From Chlorobiaceae bacterium (GTDB taxonomy: Bacteria > Bacteroidota > Chlorobiia > Chlorobiales > Chlorobiaceae): 64,000 bases of DNA. The translations under genes and the position numbers were made by a program. Below the pieces are notes generated by a model. It saw only the letters and a list, made by a program, of their open reading frames with translations. It made no database searches and had not been told where the DNA came from. Numbering within the stretch: position 1 is the stretch's first letter; each line of letters opens with the position of its first letter. Positions 1-10,116 of this stretch are shown in pieces. Where the stretch lies: assembly GCA_013334485.1 (NCBI GenBank), contig JAAXXL010000001.1:38209-102208 (forward strand), in the 5' to 3' direction.

Positions 1-21
1 ACCAGATAATTTCGAAGGGGC

Positions 22-1398
22 TCACTTATGGGTCAAAGCATCAATAAGATCCGATTTGGTAAGCAGTTGCAGCCGACCATCGGAAAGGCTTATCAACACA
101 CCAGACGCACTTTGTTGTAATTTTTCCGATAATTCTGAAATGGTGGCATCCGGCGGGCAAACCGGAAAAGGCTGCTCCATGAACCCGACAACCTTGGCAT
201 TCATCGCCTCATCGTTCTCTATGAGTATGGAAAGAATCTTGTTTTCACTGATACTGCCGATCGGAGCGTTGTAGGAAACAATCGGCAACTGTGAAACATC
301 ATTCTGCTTCATCATCTCAAAAACTTCGGCAAGCGTACTTTCAGGATAAGCGAAAATCAGATCCCTGCGTGCTTTCAACTGCAAGATATCCTCGGCTGTA
401 ATCTGATCAAGTGCCGATTTCTGTTTTCGGTAAAAGCCACGCTTCCGCATCCACTCGTCACGATACATCTTGCTGAGATAGTAACCACCGAAATCATTCA
501 TCATGACAACAATGCAGTCACTCTCTGTATAGCCTGCACCGCACTGAAGCGCTGCTGCCATAACCGCACCCGATGCACCACCGGCAAAAACAGCTTCCAT
601 CCTGAGCAGCTCCCTGCCACAGTTAAACGCAGCATAATCACTTACCTGAATAACATCATCAATCACTGAAGGATCCCAATAGGCTGAAGGGTGCTGGGAA
701 CCGATCTCCTCAAGCTCTGAAAACAGAGGCTCACCCGGCTTTGCATTTCTGAAAAGAGCGGCATAGATCGAACCCTGAGGCTCCACACCAATCACTTTAA
801 TTTCAGGGTTTTTCGCTTTAAGATAACGACCAAGTCCGAAAACCATCGCTCCGGAAATCATCGGAACAAAAACATGAGTGACCTTCCCATCAGTTTGACG
901 AAAAATCTCACTACCGGTGGCTTCGAAGTGAACCTTGAGACTGACAGGGTTCTCATACATACCGGCAAAAAAAGCATTGGGCATATTATTTACCAGGCTC
1001 TCTGCAACATTTTTGCAGCTCCGGGGAGCACCGGGCAAAGCATCCGAAGGGGTAATAACCAGTTCCGCACCGACAGCCTTGATCATATCACGTTTCTCCC
1101 TCGATATCTTGTCAGGGGCGGCCAGCAGCAGCTTGTAACCACGGCTGACACCGGCCATGGCAAGTGCAATGCCGCTGTTCCCGTAGGTCCAGTCGACAAG
1201 GGTCATTCCCGGATGAATCAGGTCCCGCTCTTCTGCATCCCTGACGATGGCTGAGGCAACCCTGTAGTAGTGAGAACAGGCCGGGTTCATATATTCGAGT
1301 TTGGCCATAACCTTCGGTCGGATATGGCGCGCCATCTGCTTGACAAGAATGAGCGGCGTTTCTGCTGCAAGCCCGAATATATCGTTGTTCGGCATCAT
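22..1398 (-). CDS. Cysteine synthase/cystathionine beta-synthase-like fold-type II PLP protein with C-terminal CBS domains; PLP lysine apparently absent
   Basis: 458 aa ORF; MAKLEYMNPACSHYYR...TYGNSGIALAMAG...PDKISREKRDMIKAVGAELVITP...GGASGAV matches the CBS/OASS family; C-terminal CBS-domain pattern. Confidence 0.85.
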   Translation of the reverse strand: MMPNNDIFGLAAETPLILVKQMARHIRPKVMAKLEYMNPACSHYYRVASAIVRDAEERDLIHPGMTLVDWTYGNSGIALAMAGVSRGYKLLLAAPDKISREKRDMIKAVGAELVITPSDALPGAPRSCKNVAESLVNNMPNAFFAGMYENPVSLKVHFEATGSEIFRQTDGKVTHVFVPMISGAMVFGLGRYLKAKNPEIKVIGVEPQGSIYAALFRNAKPGEPLFSELEEIGSQHPSAYWDPSVIDDVIQVSDYAAFNCGRELLRMEAVFAGGASGAVMAAALQCGAGYTESDCIVVMMNDFGGYYLSKMYRDEWMRKRGFYRKQKSALDQITAEDILQLKARRDLIFAYPESTLAEVFEMMKQNDVSQLPIVSYNAPIGSISENKILSILIENDEAMNAKVVGFMEQPFPVCPPDATISELSEKLQQSASGVLISLSDGRLQLLTKSDLIDALTHK

Positions 1399-1651
1399 AT
1401 ATGCTCAAATGGTTTAACGTGACGAGGGCACAGGATCACCTTTCAACGGAAAATATACATTAATTGATCAATTCACGATAGCGGAACAATAAGAGTAATC
1501 AACGGCTTGATTATCATGATCAAAATACGTTCTTTAACTGAATGGTACCTGTTGATTAGTTCTCCCTGGCATGTCGGCAGAAACCCGACAATTGCATTGT
1601 GAAATGGATTGTATTGCTGTACCCCTGTAACGTTAAAATTGATCCCCCGTT

Positions 1652-2803
1652 ATGGCTGAAAACATGCCAGACTCGCGTGCCAACTATTCCCCCGCAGAAA
1701 ACATGGCGGAGGCCCTTGTTTCCATAGATCATCTGTTGTGGAACACCAGCCTCATTCGCCAACGAGTAGGAGCCACTTCCCGTATCATGGGAATCGTCAA
1801 GGCAAATGCATATGGCCATGGAGTCCACAGAGTTTCGGCAGCACTTGAAACTGCGGGAATAGAAGATTTCGGTGTAGCCAACATCCATGAAGCTATTGAG
1901 CTGAGAACCGGTGGTGCGCTGAAAAAACCGGCATCGATTCTTGCTTTCTCCTCACCACTCAACACCCAGATCGAGCAGTTCCTGCAACACAGTATCGACA
2001 TGACGCTCTGTGACAGCGAGACCCTGCATACGGCTGAAAAAATCGCTTCTGCACACGGCAAAACCCTCAATGTACAACTCAAGGTCGATACGGGAATGGG
2101 CCGGCTCGGTACTCATCCGTCAATGGCCATAGAGCTGTTACGCCAGATTGACCAATCAGAGCACCTGCAGCTCAAAGGAGTCTACACTCATTTTGCCGAC
2201 AGTGCTTCACCCGAAGGGTTTACTGCACAACAGCTTGCGGAGTTCAAAAAGCTTACCGCTGAATACGAACATGCATCATCACGCACGCTCTGCAAACATG
2301 CGGCTAACAGCGGCGCAATCCTTACAGCCCCTGACTCCTGGCTCGACATGGTGCGACCGGGCATTCTGCTCTATGGTTACCATCCGGCAAAACAGACACC
2401 CTTGCGACTCGACGTCAAACCGGTCATGCAGGTTGAGGCAAAAGTGATCTTTATCAAAAAGGTAGCCACAGGCACAACCATCAGCTACAACCGGACATGG
2501 AGCGCTCCTTCGGCCCGCCATATCGCTACCATAGCCGCCGGTTATGCTGACGGCTATGCAAGAGTACTCTCCGGCAAGACGACAGTGAGAATCAACGGCA
2601 AGCACTACCCGCAGGTAGGGATAGTCACCATGGATCAGATTATGGTTGATCTCGGCACTGAGCATGATGTTAAAAAAGGTGACAGAGCCACACTGTTCGG
2701 GTGGGATGGTCCTTCGGCTGAAGAGCTTGCCGAAATAGCAGGAACCATCAGCTATGAAACGCTCTGTTCGGTTTCGTCAAGAGTAAAGCGTATTTTCGTG
2801 TAA
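1652..2803 (+). CDS. alr: Alanine racemase
   Basis: 383 aa; GIVKANAYGHG PLP-lysine motif, KVDTGMGRLG, VRPGILLYGYHP. Confidence 0.95.
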   Translation: MAENMPDSRANYSPAENMAEALVSIDHLLWNTSLIRQRVGATSRIMGIVKANAYGHGVHRVSAALETAGIEDFGVANIHEAIELRTGGALKKPASILAFSSPLNTQIEQFLQHSIDMTLCDSETLHTAEKIASAHGKTLNVQLKVDTGMGRLGTHPSMAIELLRQIDQSEHLQLKGVYTHFADSASPEGFTAQQLAEFKKLTAEYEHASSRTLCKHAANSGAILTAPDSWLDMVRPGILLYGYHPAKQTPLRLDVKPVMQVEAKVIFIKKVATGTTISYNRTWSAPSARHIATIAAGYADGYARVLSGKTTVRINGKHYPQVGIVTMDQIMVDLGTEHDVKKGDRATLFGWDGPSAEELAEIAGTISYETLCSVSSRVKRIFV

Positions 2804-2832
2804 AGCACCCTATAAACAGCAAAACAGTTATC

Positions 2833-3348
2833 ATGAAGCATCTGGACAATCTTGCACAGAAGCTCAGCCTGACCAAAGCGGAGATCTCACTGATCACCAT
2901 GCTTCTCGGGTTTCTGGTGCTTGGTGGTATACTGAAAACATTTCGTTCAGTAGAGGAAACCGATCAGCTTGTAAAAAAAGCTGAAGCGGCCCGACTGCGT
3001 GAAGCGGAAGTTGACAGCCTTATCCGGCTTGCAGCAGCAGATCAGTCAACAGTCAGGGAAGATGCAGTTCAGGATGTTACGGCCACTGAGAGTGAAGAGA
3101 CTACTGATAAACCTGCTGCTCACCGCTCAGCAGCAAAAAAAACATTCAGCGGCACTATCGCCTTCAATAAAGCAGGCAAAGCAGAGTTGCAGAAAATCTC
3201 CGGAATCGGCCCGGTGATGGCCGGGCGACTGATAGCTTTCAGAGCCTCAAAAGGGGGGAGAGTTACGCAATTTCAGGAGTTTCTTGACGTCAAGGGGATA
3301 GGCAAAAAGAAACTGGAAGTTCTGAAAAAACATTTTACCCTCGAGTGA
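2833..3348 (+). CDS. Helix-hairpin-helix (ComEA-like) protein with N-terminal membrane segment
   Basis: 171 aa; FNKAGKAELQKISGIGPVMAGRLIAFRASKGG...LDVKGIGKKKLEVLKKH HhH pair; N-terminal hydrophobic helix. Confidence 0.8.
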   Translation: MKHLDNLAQKLSLTKAEISLITMLLGFLVLGGILKTFRSVEETDQLVKKAEAARLREAEVDSLIRLAAADQSTVREDAVQDVTATESEETTDKPAAHRSAAKKTFSGTIAFNKAGKAELQKISGIGPVMAGRLIAFRASKGGRVTQFQEFLDVKGIGKKKLEVLKKHFTLE

Positions 3349-4217
3349 TGAGCAAAAGTCAGATAGCTTGCAATATTGATCAAAGAGAGTGCTCCGTTGT
3401 TCGCATGAAAACCTCAGGGAGTGATGGTTACAGCCTGAGCAGTTCGAAAACGTTTCCGTTCGGCACCGATACACTTGCCTCACCGAAAAGCGAGCGGCAC
3501 TGGAAAAAGCTGATAGCAGAGATCGGCCGGTGGCCGGGTGAAAATCTCGCACTCTCTGTTGAACCGCTAAGCTGTCACCCACTTCCAGCAACCTTTTCTG
3601 CCAATGTAACCCATGAAGCGGCAAGGGAGTATTGCCGGATTGAGGCGGCATACTTTTTACACCGTCCCGAAGAGTATCTCTCTGATATTACCGGTTGCAC
3701 CAGCGACTCATTTGCGGGTGACCGGCTTGAAAAAAAGCTGCTCATCTTCTACCCTGCAGAACCTTGTCTAACGGCAAAAGCCTGTTTTGCAGCAACACAC
3801 CCGGTCAACTTCTCCGGTTCATCCATTCCCTCCACTCTCTACCTCTCAAAGCTTACCGCCAGAGCGCAGGTACTCCTTGAACTTGAAGAGAAGCATATGC
3901 TCCTCGCTGTGACAAAAAATGGACAAATGGAAAAATTTGTGTACAGGAAGGTAAAAAACCGGGAGGAAGCAAGATACTTTACAATCAAAGAGCTTCTTGA
4001 TAACCCGGTATGCCTTGAAACTGATGTTCAGGTTACAGGGAAACTGGCCGACCGGGCCATGACAAAAATGATCCAGAAAGAGACCTCGGTGAACCTCGTC
4101 CCCTTCTCCATTCCCTCATCAATCGCCATCAGCAACCCGAATAAATTCCGCATCACTTCACCCTCAACAGTAAGAGCCATCAGCACTGCACTGATGGCTC
4201 TCGATGGGAAAAGGTGA
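3345..4217 (+). CDS. Hypothetical protein, start overlapping the comEA-like stop
   Basis: 290 aa ORF, GTG at 3345 or ATG at 3348; no family recognised. Confidence 0.6.
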   Translation: MMSKSQIACNIDQRECSVVRMKTSGSDGYSLSSSKTFPFGTDTLASPKSERHWKKLIAEIGRWPGENLALSVEPLSCHPLPATFSANVTHEAAREYCRIEAAYFLHRPEEYLSDITGCTSDSFAGDRLEKKLLIFYPAEPCLTAKACFAATHPVNFSGSSIPSTLYLSKLTARAQVLLELEEKHMLLAVTKNGQMEKFVYRKVKNREEARYFTIKELLDNPVCLETDVQVTGKLADRAMTKMIQKETSVNLVPFSIPSSIAISNPNKFRITSPSTVRAISTALMALDGKR

Positions 4218-4218
4218 C

Positions 4219-5238
4219 CTACCCTTTCTTGGCGATAACCACTTCTGCTATCTGCACGGCATTGGTAGCCGCGCCTTTGCGGAGGTTGTCTGCTACAATC
4301 CACATATTGAGTGTACGGGGGTGCCAGTAGTCACGGCGGAGCCGGCCAACAAAAACCTCATCACGCTCGTATGAGGTAAGTGGCATGGGGTAGAGGTTCG
4401 CCGAAGGATCGTCCTGCAAAATAATACCGGGAGAGGTGCGAAGAAGCTCCCGCACCTCATCAATCTCAAAGTCACCGTCAAGCTCGATGTTCAGCGATTC
4501 GCCGTGCCCTCCATAAACTGGAATACGTACCGTGGTCGGAGAGACGCTGATGGTGTCGTCACCCATGATCTTGCGGGTTTCGTTAACCATCTTCATCTCC
4601 TCCTTGGTGTAGCCGTTATCGGTAAAAACATCGATCTGCGGCACGGCATTGAAGGCTATCTGGTGAAAATGGGTAAACTTCTCCTGTTTCTCTCCTGCAA
4701 GCTCACTTTCAAGCGCGTCACGCCCGGCCTTTCCTTTACCGGTTACCGACTGGTAGGTTGATACCACAACGCGCTTGAGGCCAAACCGGTCATGAAGCGG
4801 TTTAAGCACAACCACCATCTGAATGGTTGAACAGTTTGGATTGGCAATAATGGATTCAGGAGTGCCATCAGCTTTGAAAATAGCTTCAGGATTAACCTCG
4901 GGCACCACGAGTGGCACATCGGGGTCCATACGGAATGCTGAAGAGTTATCGATAACAATAGCACCCTCTTCAGCGGCTATTGCCGCCCACTCCTTGCTTG
5001 CGGTTGCTCCGGCAGAGAAAAGCGCAATATCGACACCTTTGAACACCTCTCTTGAGGGTACCTGCGTAATGAACTCCCTGCCATTGAACTTGACTGGCTG
5101 ACCGGCACTCCGGGATGAGGCAAGGGGAATAATCTCTGTGGCGGGGAAATTCCGCTCTTCCAGAACCTGAATCATTGTGCGGCCGACAAGGCCGGTTGCA
5201 CCCAGTACTGCTACCCTGCAGCGGGAAATACTACTCAT
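4219..5238 (-). CDS. asd: Aspartate-semialdehyde dehydrogenase
   Basis: 339 aa; VAVLGATGLVGRTMIQVLEERNFP, NPNCSTIQMVVVLKPLHD. Confidence 0.95.
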   Translation of the reverse strand: MSSISRCRVAVLGATGLVGRTMIQVLEERNFPATEIIPLASSRSAGQPVKFNGREFITQVPSREVFKGVDIALFSAGATASKEWAAIAAEEGAIVIDNSSAFRMDPDVPLVVPEVNPEAIFKADGTPESIIANPNCSTIQMVVVLKPLHDRFGLKRVVVSTYQSVTGKGKAGRDALESELAGEKQEKFTHFHQIAFNAVPQIDVFTDNGYTKEEMKMVNETRKIMGDDTISVSPTTVRIPVYGGHGESLNIELDGDFEIDEVRELLRTSPGIILQDDPSANLYPMPLTSYERDEVFVGRLRRDYWHPRTLNMWIVADNLRKGAATNAVQIAEVVIAKKG

Positions 5239-5259
5239 ATCTTGTTGTGTATCGTTAGT

Positions 5260-6303
5260 TTAATAATTTAAAATCAATTTATCTGAATGGTCGTTAAGAA
5301 ACTCCGCATGGTCGCGGATCTTCCCCTCTCTTGCATATCCTTCGCACTCTTCACTGTAGGAGAAGAGAATATCAATAATCAGATTCCAGTTATCCTCACG
5401 AACCAGTTTATTGCGTACCTGTGAAACCATCGGCAACCCTTTCAGGTAGGTTGAGTAGTGACGGCGCATCTCAAGCACCCCGTACTTTTCACCCTTGAAC
5501 TCAACGGATAGTTTCAGGTGCTCCACAGCAGCATTGATCCTCTGGCGAAAGTCCGGCGGCGAGAGAGGGGTTCCGGTTTCAAGCCGATGCTTCGCCGCAG
5601 CGAAAATAAATGGGTTACCGATGGATCCGCGTCCGATCATCACACCGTCCGCACCGGTTTCAGCAAACATCCTGACGGCATCTTCATCCGACCAGATATC
5701 ACCATTTGCAATGATTGGTATACTTGCATGCGCTTTCACCTCCCGAATCCAGTTCCAGTCGGCTCTGCCTTTATACATCTCGCTCCTGGTTCGACCATGC
5801 ACGGCCAGAGCCTGAATGCCTGCGCCTTCAAGACGGTGCAGCACATCAATAATATTGATTGATTCCCGGTCCCAACCGATCCTTGTTTTGGCTGTCACAG
5901 GAATGCTGACCGCCTTCACAACAGCTTCAGCAATGAGGGTCATCTTTTCCGGCTCCCTGAGCAGAGCTGCACCGGCACCCTTGCCAGCAACCTTTTTGGT
6001 AGGGCATCCGAAATTGATATCGAGATAGTCGGGCTTGAACTCTTCGGCAATAACAGCAGCCTCAATCATCGACTCCACAGTACTGCCAAAAATCTGCACA
6101 GCAATCGGGCGCTCAATTGGATCGGCCTTGAGTTTGCGTACAGTCTTTTCCGCTCCCCTGCGCAAAGCTTCAGCACTGATAAACTCCGTATAGACAATGT
6201 CCGCACCGTGCAGCTTGCAAAGCTGGCGAAAAGCCCTGTCGGTCACATCTTCCATCGGGGCAAGAATAACAGGACGGTCAATATCTATCGAACCGATCTT
6301 CAT
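5260..6303 (-). CDS. dusB: tRNA-dihydrouridine synthase (DusB-like)
   Basis: 347 aa; LAPMEDVTDRAFRQLC, DINFGCPTKKVAGKGAGAALL, GADGVMIGRGSIGNPFIF. Confidence 0.92.
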   Translation of the reverse strand: MKIGSIDIDRPVILAPMEDVTDRAFRQLCKLHGADIVYTEFISAEALRRGAEKTVRKLKADPIERPIAVQIFGSTVESMIEAAVIAEEFKPDYLDINFGCPTKKVAGKGAGAALLREPEKMTLIAEAVVKAVSIPVTAKTRIGWDRESINIIDVLHRLEGAGIQALAVHGRTRSEMYKGRADWNWIREVKAHASIPIIANGDIWSDEDAVRMFAETGADGVMIGRGSIGNPFIFAAAKHRLETGTPLSPPDFRQRINAAVEHLKLSVEFKGEKYGVLEMRRHYSTYLKGLPMVSQVRNKLVREDNWNLIIDILFSYSEECEGYAREGKIRDHAEFLNDHSDKLILNY

Positions 6304-6305
6304 AC

Positions 6306-7358
6306 CTACTCTTTATCTTTAACGATCTCCGCAGGCACCTTCATCAACTCTTTGACCTGTGCATGAATTTTTTTGAACAGTGCCGGATCCTCACGAAGCG
6401 CCTTCTTGACGGTTTCGCGACCCTGGCCAAGCTTGTCCGCACCGTAACTGAACCATGATCCGGATTTTTTAACCACTCCGAACTCAACAGCCAAATCAAT
6501 CAGTTCACCGATAACCGAGATCCCCTCACCATAAAGAATATCAAACTCGGCAATCCTGAAGGGAGGAGCTACCTTGTTTTTAACCACCTTGACTTTGGTG
6601 CGGTTACCGATAATCTCCTCACCATCCTTGAGCTGTGCAATCCGGCGGATATCGAGACGAATGGAGGAGTAGAACTTCAAGGCCTTGCCGCCGGTCGTTG
6701 TTTCCGGGCTGCCGTACATGACGCCTATTTTATCTCGAAGCTGATTGATAAAAATACAGACGCAGCTTGATTTTGAAATGGCACCAGTCAGTTTCCTCAG
6801 AGCCTGGCTCATAAGCCTGGCCTGCAGGCCGACAACACTGTCACCCATTTCACCTTCAAGTTCAGCCTGGGGAACAAGCGCCGCAACAGAATCAACAACA
6901 ACCACATCAACCGCACCGCTTCTGACAAGTGTTTCAACAATAGAGAGCGCCTGTTCACCTGACTCCGGCTGACTGATCAGCATGGCGTTGATATCAACAC
7001 CGAGCCTGCGGGCATAGGAGGGATCAAAAGCATGTTCAGCATCAACAAGAGCGGCAATACCGCCCTCTTTCTGGGCCTCGGCAATCACATGAAGGGCGAG
7101 AGTGGTTTTGCCCGAAGATTCAGGTCCATATATTTCGGTTACTCTGCCACGGGGAAGGCCGCCGACACCAAGAGCAAAATCAAGTGTCATTGACCCGGTT
7201 GAAATAGAGAGCACCTGCATGACCGCAGAGCTGTCACCAAGACGCATGATCGAGCCTTTACCGAACTGTTTTTCAAGGGCTTCAACGGCAAGATTGAGTT
7301 GTTTCAGTTTTGCCGGATCGACAACCGGTACACTCTGTTCTATTTTTGGGGTATCCAT
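6306..7358 (-). CDS. recA: Recombinase RecA
   Basis: 350 aa; [52 protein letters not shown]. Confidence 0.98.
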   Translation of the reverse strand: MDTPKIEQSVPVVDPAKLKQLNLAVEALEKQFGKGSIMRLGDSSAVMQVLSISTGSMTLDFALGVGGLPRGRVTEIYGPESSGKTTLALHVIAEAQKEGGIAALVDAEHAFDPSYARRLGVDINAMLISQPESGEQALSIVETLVRSGAVDVVVVDSVAALVPQAELEGEMGDSVVGLQARLMSQALRKLTGAISKSSCVCIFINQLRDKIGVMYGSPETTTGGKALKFYSSIRLDIRRIAQLKDGEEIIGNRTKVKVVKNKVAPPFRIAEFDILYGEGISVIGELIDLAVEFGVVKKSGSWFSYGADKLGQGRETVKKALREDPALFKKIHAQVKELMKVPAEIVKDKE

Positions 7359-7380
7359 TGCACAAGCATTAAATAATTGG

Positions 7381-7403
7381 AAAAAAAGCGGCTCCTTCAG
7401 CCG
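7381..7403 (-). terminator. Compact terminator overlapping the epimerase stop codon
   Basis: Minus strand: CGGCT-GAAGG-AGCCG-CTTTTTTT; the TGA lies in the loop. Confidence 0.55.
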
Positions 7404-8386
7404 ACAATGGTCTGGAGCGTTTCCGAAAGTTCCCGGTAACGCAGGTTCAACTCCTGCACTGAACGGCTGTTGTTGTATGAGAGAGATCGTGATGAAATAC
7501 GGATGCTTTCCAGACTGATAAATGAGGGTGAGTTGGTAAGAATCGACCAGATCTCCCCTCCGAACCCGGCCATAAATCCAAAAAGTTCCGGTAGTATCAT
7601 AACCGGTCCGACGCTGTTTCCGGCAATACTTCCGATGCGGTCGAACAGCTCCCGAAAGAGGAGGTTATGACCGACAACCAGATATCGCTCGCCGGTTTTC
7701 CCCTGCTGCCATGCAGCAATATGACTGTCAGCCACATCGCGAACATCAACAAAACCGGTACCACCCGAAGGAGATATCGGAATACGGCCCTGGTAAATCA
7801 AACGAAGCACCTCGTTCGAAGAGCTGAGAGATGCCGGATTTGAGCTATCCACACCGATAACAACTCCGGGATTAACCATGACGACATCAAGACCCTCGGC
7901 CACTCCGCGAAGTCCCTCAAGTTCTGCCAGATGTTTGGCCTCCATGTACCCGTTCCTGCGCTGCCACTCCTGAAACGTTGTCGATTCAGAAGCAGGAGAA
8001 CCATCCTCAGTAGAGCCGACAGCGGCTATGGAACTCGTCAGCACAAGTCTCCGGACACTATTGAAAAGGCAGGCATTAACCACATTCCGGGTTCCAACCA
8101 CATTGGTTTCATAGAGTGCGTTGCGGAAATTAACGGTGTAGGAGATCAGTCCCGCGCAATGGAAAACTGCGCTTGCCCCCCTGAACGCTTCATTGAGCGC
8201 CAATGGATCAAGAATATCCGCCCTGACAACTTCAACCGGAAGTGCTTCCAGAAAAGAACAGTCCGAGCTTTGACGGGCAATCACCCTGAAGCTGAACTGC
8301 CCGGAAAACCGGGAGAGAAGCGCAAGAAGAATCTGGGAGCCGATATAGCCGGTAGCCCCGGTTATGACAATTAATGAGTTGGGCAT
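7397..8386 (-). CDS. NAD-dependent epimerase/dehydratase (extended SDR)
   Basis: 329 aa; [22 protein letters not shown]. Confidence 0.88.
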   Translation of the reverse strand: MPNSLIVITGATGYIGSQILLALLSRFSGQFSFRVIARQSSDCSFLEALPVEVVRADILDPLALNEAFRGASAVFHCAGLISYTVNFRNALYETNVVGTRNVVNACLFNSVRRLVLTSSIAAVGSTEDGSPASESTTFQEWQRRNGYMEAKHLAELEGLRGVAEGLDVVMVNPGVVIGVDSSNPASLSSSNEVLRLIYQGRIPISPSGGTGFVDVRDVADSHIAAWQQGKTGERYLVVGHNLLFRELFDRIGSIAGNSVGPVMILPELFGFMAGFGGEIWSILTNSPSFISLESIRISSRSLSYNNSRSVQELNLRYRELSETLQTIVG

Positions 8387-8738
8387 GAAACGTTGAAAAT
8401 GAAAATAGAAGCCAAGCTATAGTATAAAACATCAGCATGACCTTCACTGTTCGCAAAAATAAGAATTTCGCGGCTATTGTTTTCGCCTATTTTTCAGCGC
8501 TTCATGAATAGTCATGGAAGCCTGCTGCATATACGGCAAAGAACCTTGCCATGTGAATAATCATGATAGAGCGAAAAAAAACAGCCCGGCCTGCGTTACC
8601 GAAAAATATACGTATTAATGCGGCCGTATCGGAAATATTAATTCACCCGCCAAAACCTTTAGACTTTCTTTATCTTGACTTCAACGCAAAAAGCAACAAG
8701 CTGCATGCTGCCATTTCATAAAACAGAACTTTCAGGTA

Positions 8739-10019
8739 ATGAAGCAAGTAACCTCCCACTCCAGGCAATCCCCGGTTCCGGAAGATTCAGTTCAGCAGGA
8801 GCTTCTGGTAAACGGGTTACGGGTTGTTACTGACAGTGTCTCCCATGTTGAAAGCATTACCCTCGGCATACAAATCAATTCCGGTTCGCGCGATGATCCC
8901 GAAAGCGCACCGGGACTCGCCCACTTTATTGAACACGCACTCTTTAAAGGGACAAAAAAACGCAGCTACATTGATATCGCAAAAAATATTGAAAAGCTCG
9001 GCGGATACCTTGATGCCTTCACCACCAAAGAGCAGACCTGCATCTACCTGCGCTGCCTGAGCAATCACCTTGAACCCTCCTTTGAGCTGTTGGCAGATCT
9101 GGTCTGTGACCCGACATTCCCCCAGGAAGAGATGGAGAAGGAAAAAGAGGTTGTCATTGAGGAGATCAGCAGCGTCAATGATAACCCCGAAGAGTTAATT
9201 TTTGAAGAGTTTGACCTCCGTTCTTTTCCTCTCCATCCACTCGGCAGACCGATTCTTGGCAGTGAAAAGAGTGTGGAGGAATTTACGGAAAGCGACCTGA
9301 AGCAGTTCATGCGGGAGCATTATATACCCCGAAATATGATGCTCACCGCAACTGGGAAAATGGATCATGATAATATTGTGCGACTCTCCGAACGATTTCT
9401 CGGTACTCTCGGAGAAGAGGGCAGCAATCACTACAATCGCCAGCCTTTCCTTGCCGAGCACTATACCCCGTTTGAAGTAACCCTGAAAAAACAGCTCTTT
9501 CAGGCACAAATCGTACTCGGCACCGCTACTGCCCGACACGACCCGCTCTTCTCCAGCCTCATGGTGCTTAACTCCATGCTTGGCAACGGTATGAGTTCCC
9601 TGCTCAACCTTGAGCTTCGTGAAAAACGCGGACTTGCCTATACTATCTATTCATCGCTCACCTGGTACGATGACATGACCGCACTGAACATCTATGCTGG
9701 TACGGACAGTAACAAAACAAAACTCACCATTGAACTAATCAGGGAGCTTTTGCTGAGCGATGCGCTCAAAAACCCTGATCCGGTAGAGGTCGAGGCTGCA
9801 AAAACGAAGCTGCTCGGTGCCCATATCATGGGTATGGAAAAGATGACACGAAGAATGTCACAGACAGCATCGGATATCGCCTATTTTGGACGATATATTG
9901 ATTCTTCAGAAAAAACGGCTGCGCTTGAAGCCGTCACACCTGATGACATAGCCAATGCTGCTGCCATCATGCTGCGCGATGCCCCGTTCTCGACACTGGT
10001 CTATATACCAAAACGGTAG
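8739..10019 (+). CDS. M16 family zinc peptidase
   Basis: 426 aa; HFIEHALFKGT (HxxEH), DAFTTKEQTCIYLRC, LREKRGLAYTIYSS. Confidence 0.93.
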   Translation: MKQVTSHSRQSPVPEDSVQQELLVNGLRVVTDSVSHVESITLGIQINSGSRDDPESAPGLAHFIEHALFKGTKKRSYIDIAKNIEKLGGYLDAFTTKEQTCIYLRCLSNHLEPSFELLADLVCDPTFPQEEMEKEKEVVIEEISSVNDNPEELIFEEFDLRSFPLHPLGRPILGSEKSVEEFTESDLKQFMREHYIPRNMMLTATGKMDHDNIVRLSERFLGTLGEEGSNHYNRQPFLAEHYTPFEVTLKKQLFQAQIVLGTATARHDPLFSSLMVLNSMLGNGMSSLLNLELREKRGLAYTIYSSLTWYDDMTALNIYAGTDSNKTKLTIELIRELLLSDALKNPDPVEVEAAKTKLLGAHIMGMEKMTRRMSQTASDIAYFGRYIDSSEKTAALEAVTPDDIANAAAIMLRDAPFSTLVYIPKR

Positions 10020-10116
10020 GCCGGTCACCAAAGGGGCCTGCCTTTTATAAAAGAGGATTTATTCGTATCTTCTGAACCTTACATTTTGCACAATTACTAA
10101 TTAACCAGAGAGAGCC

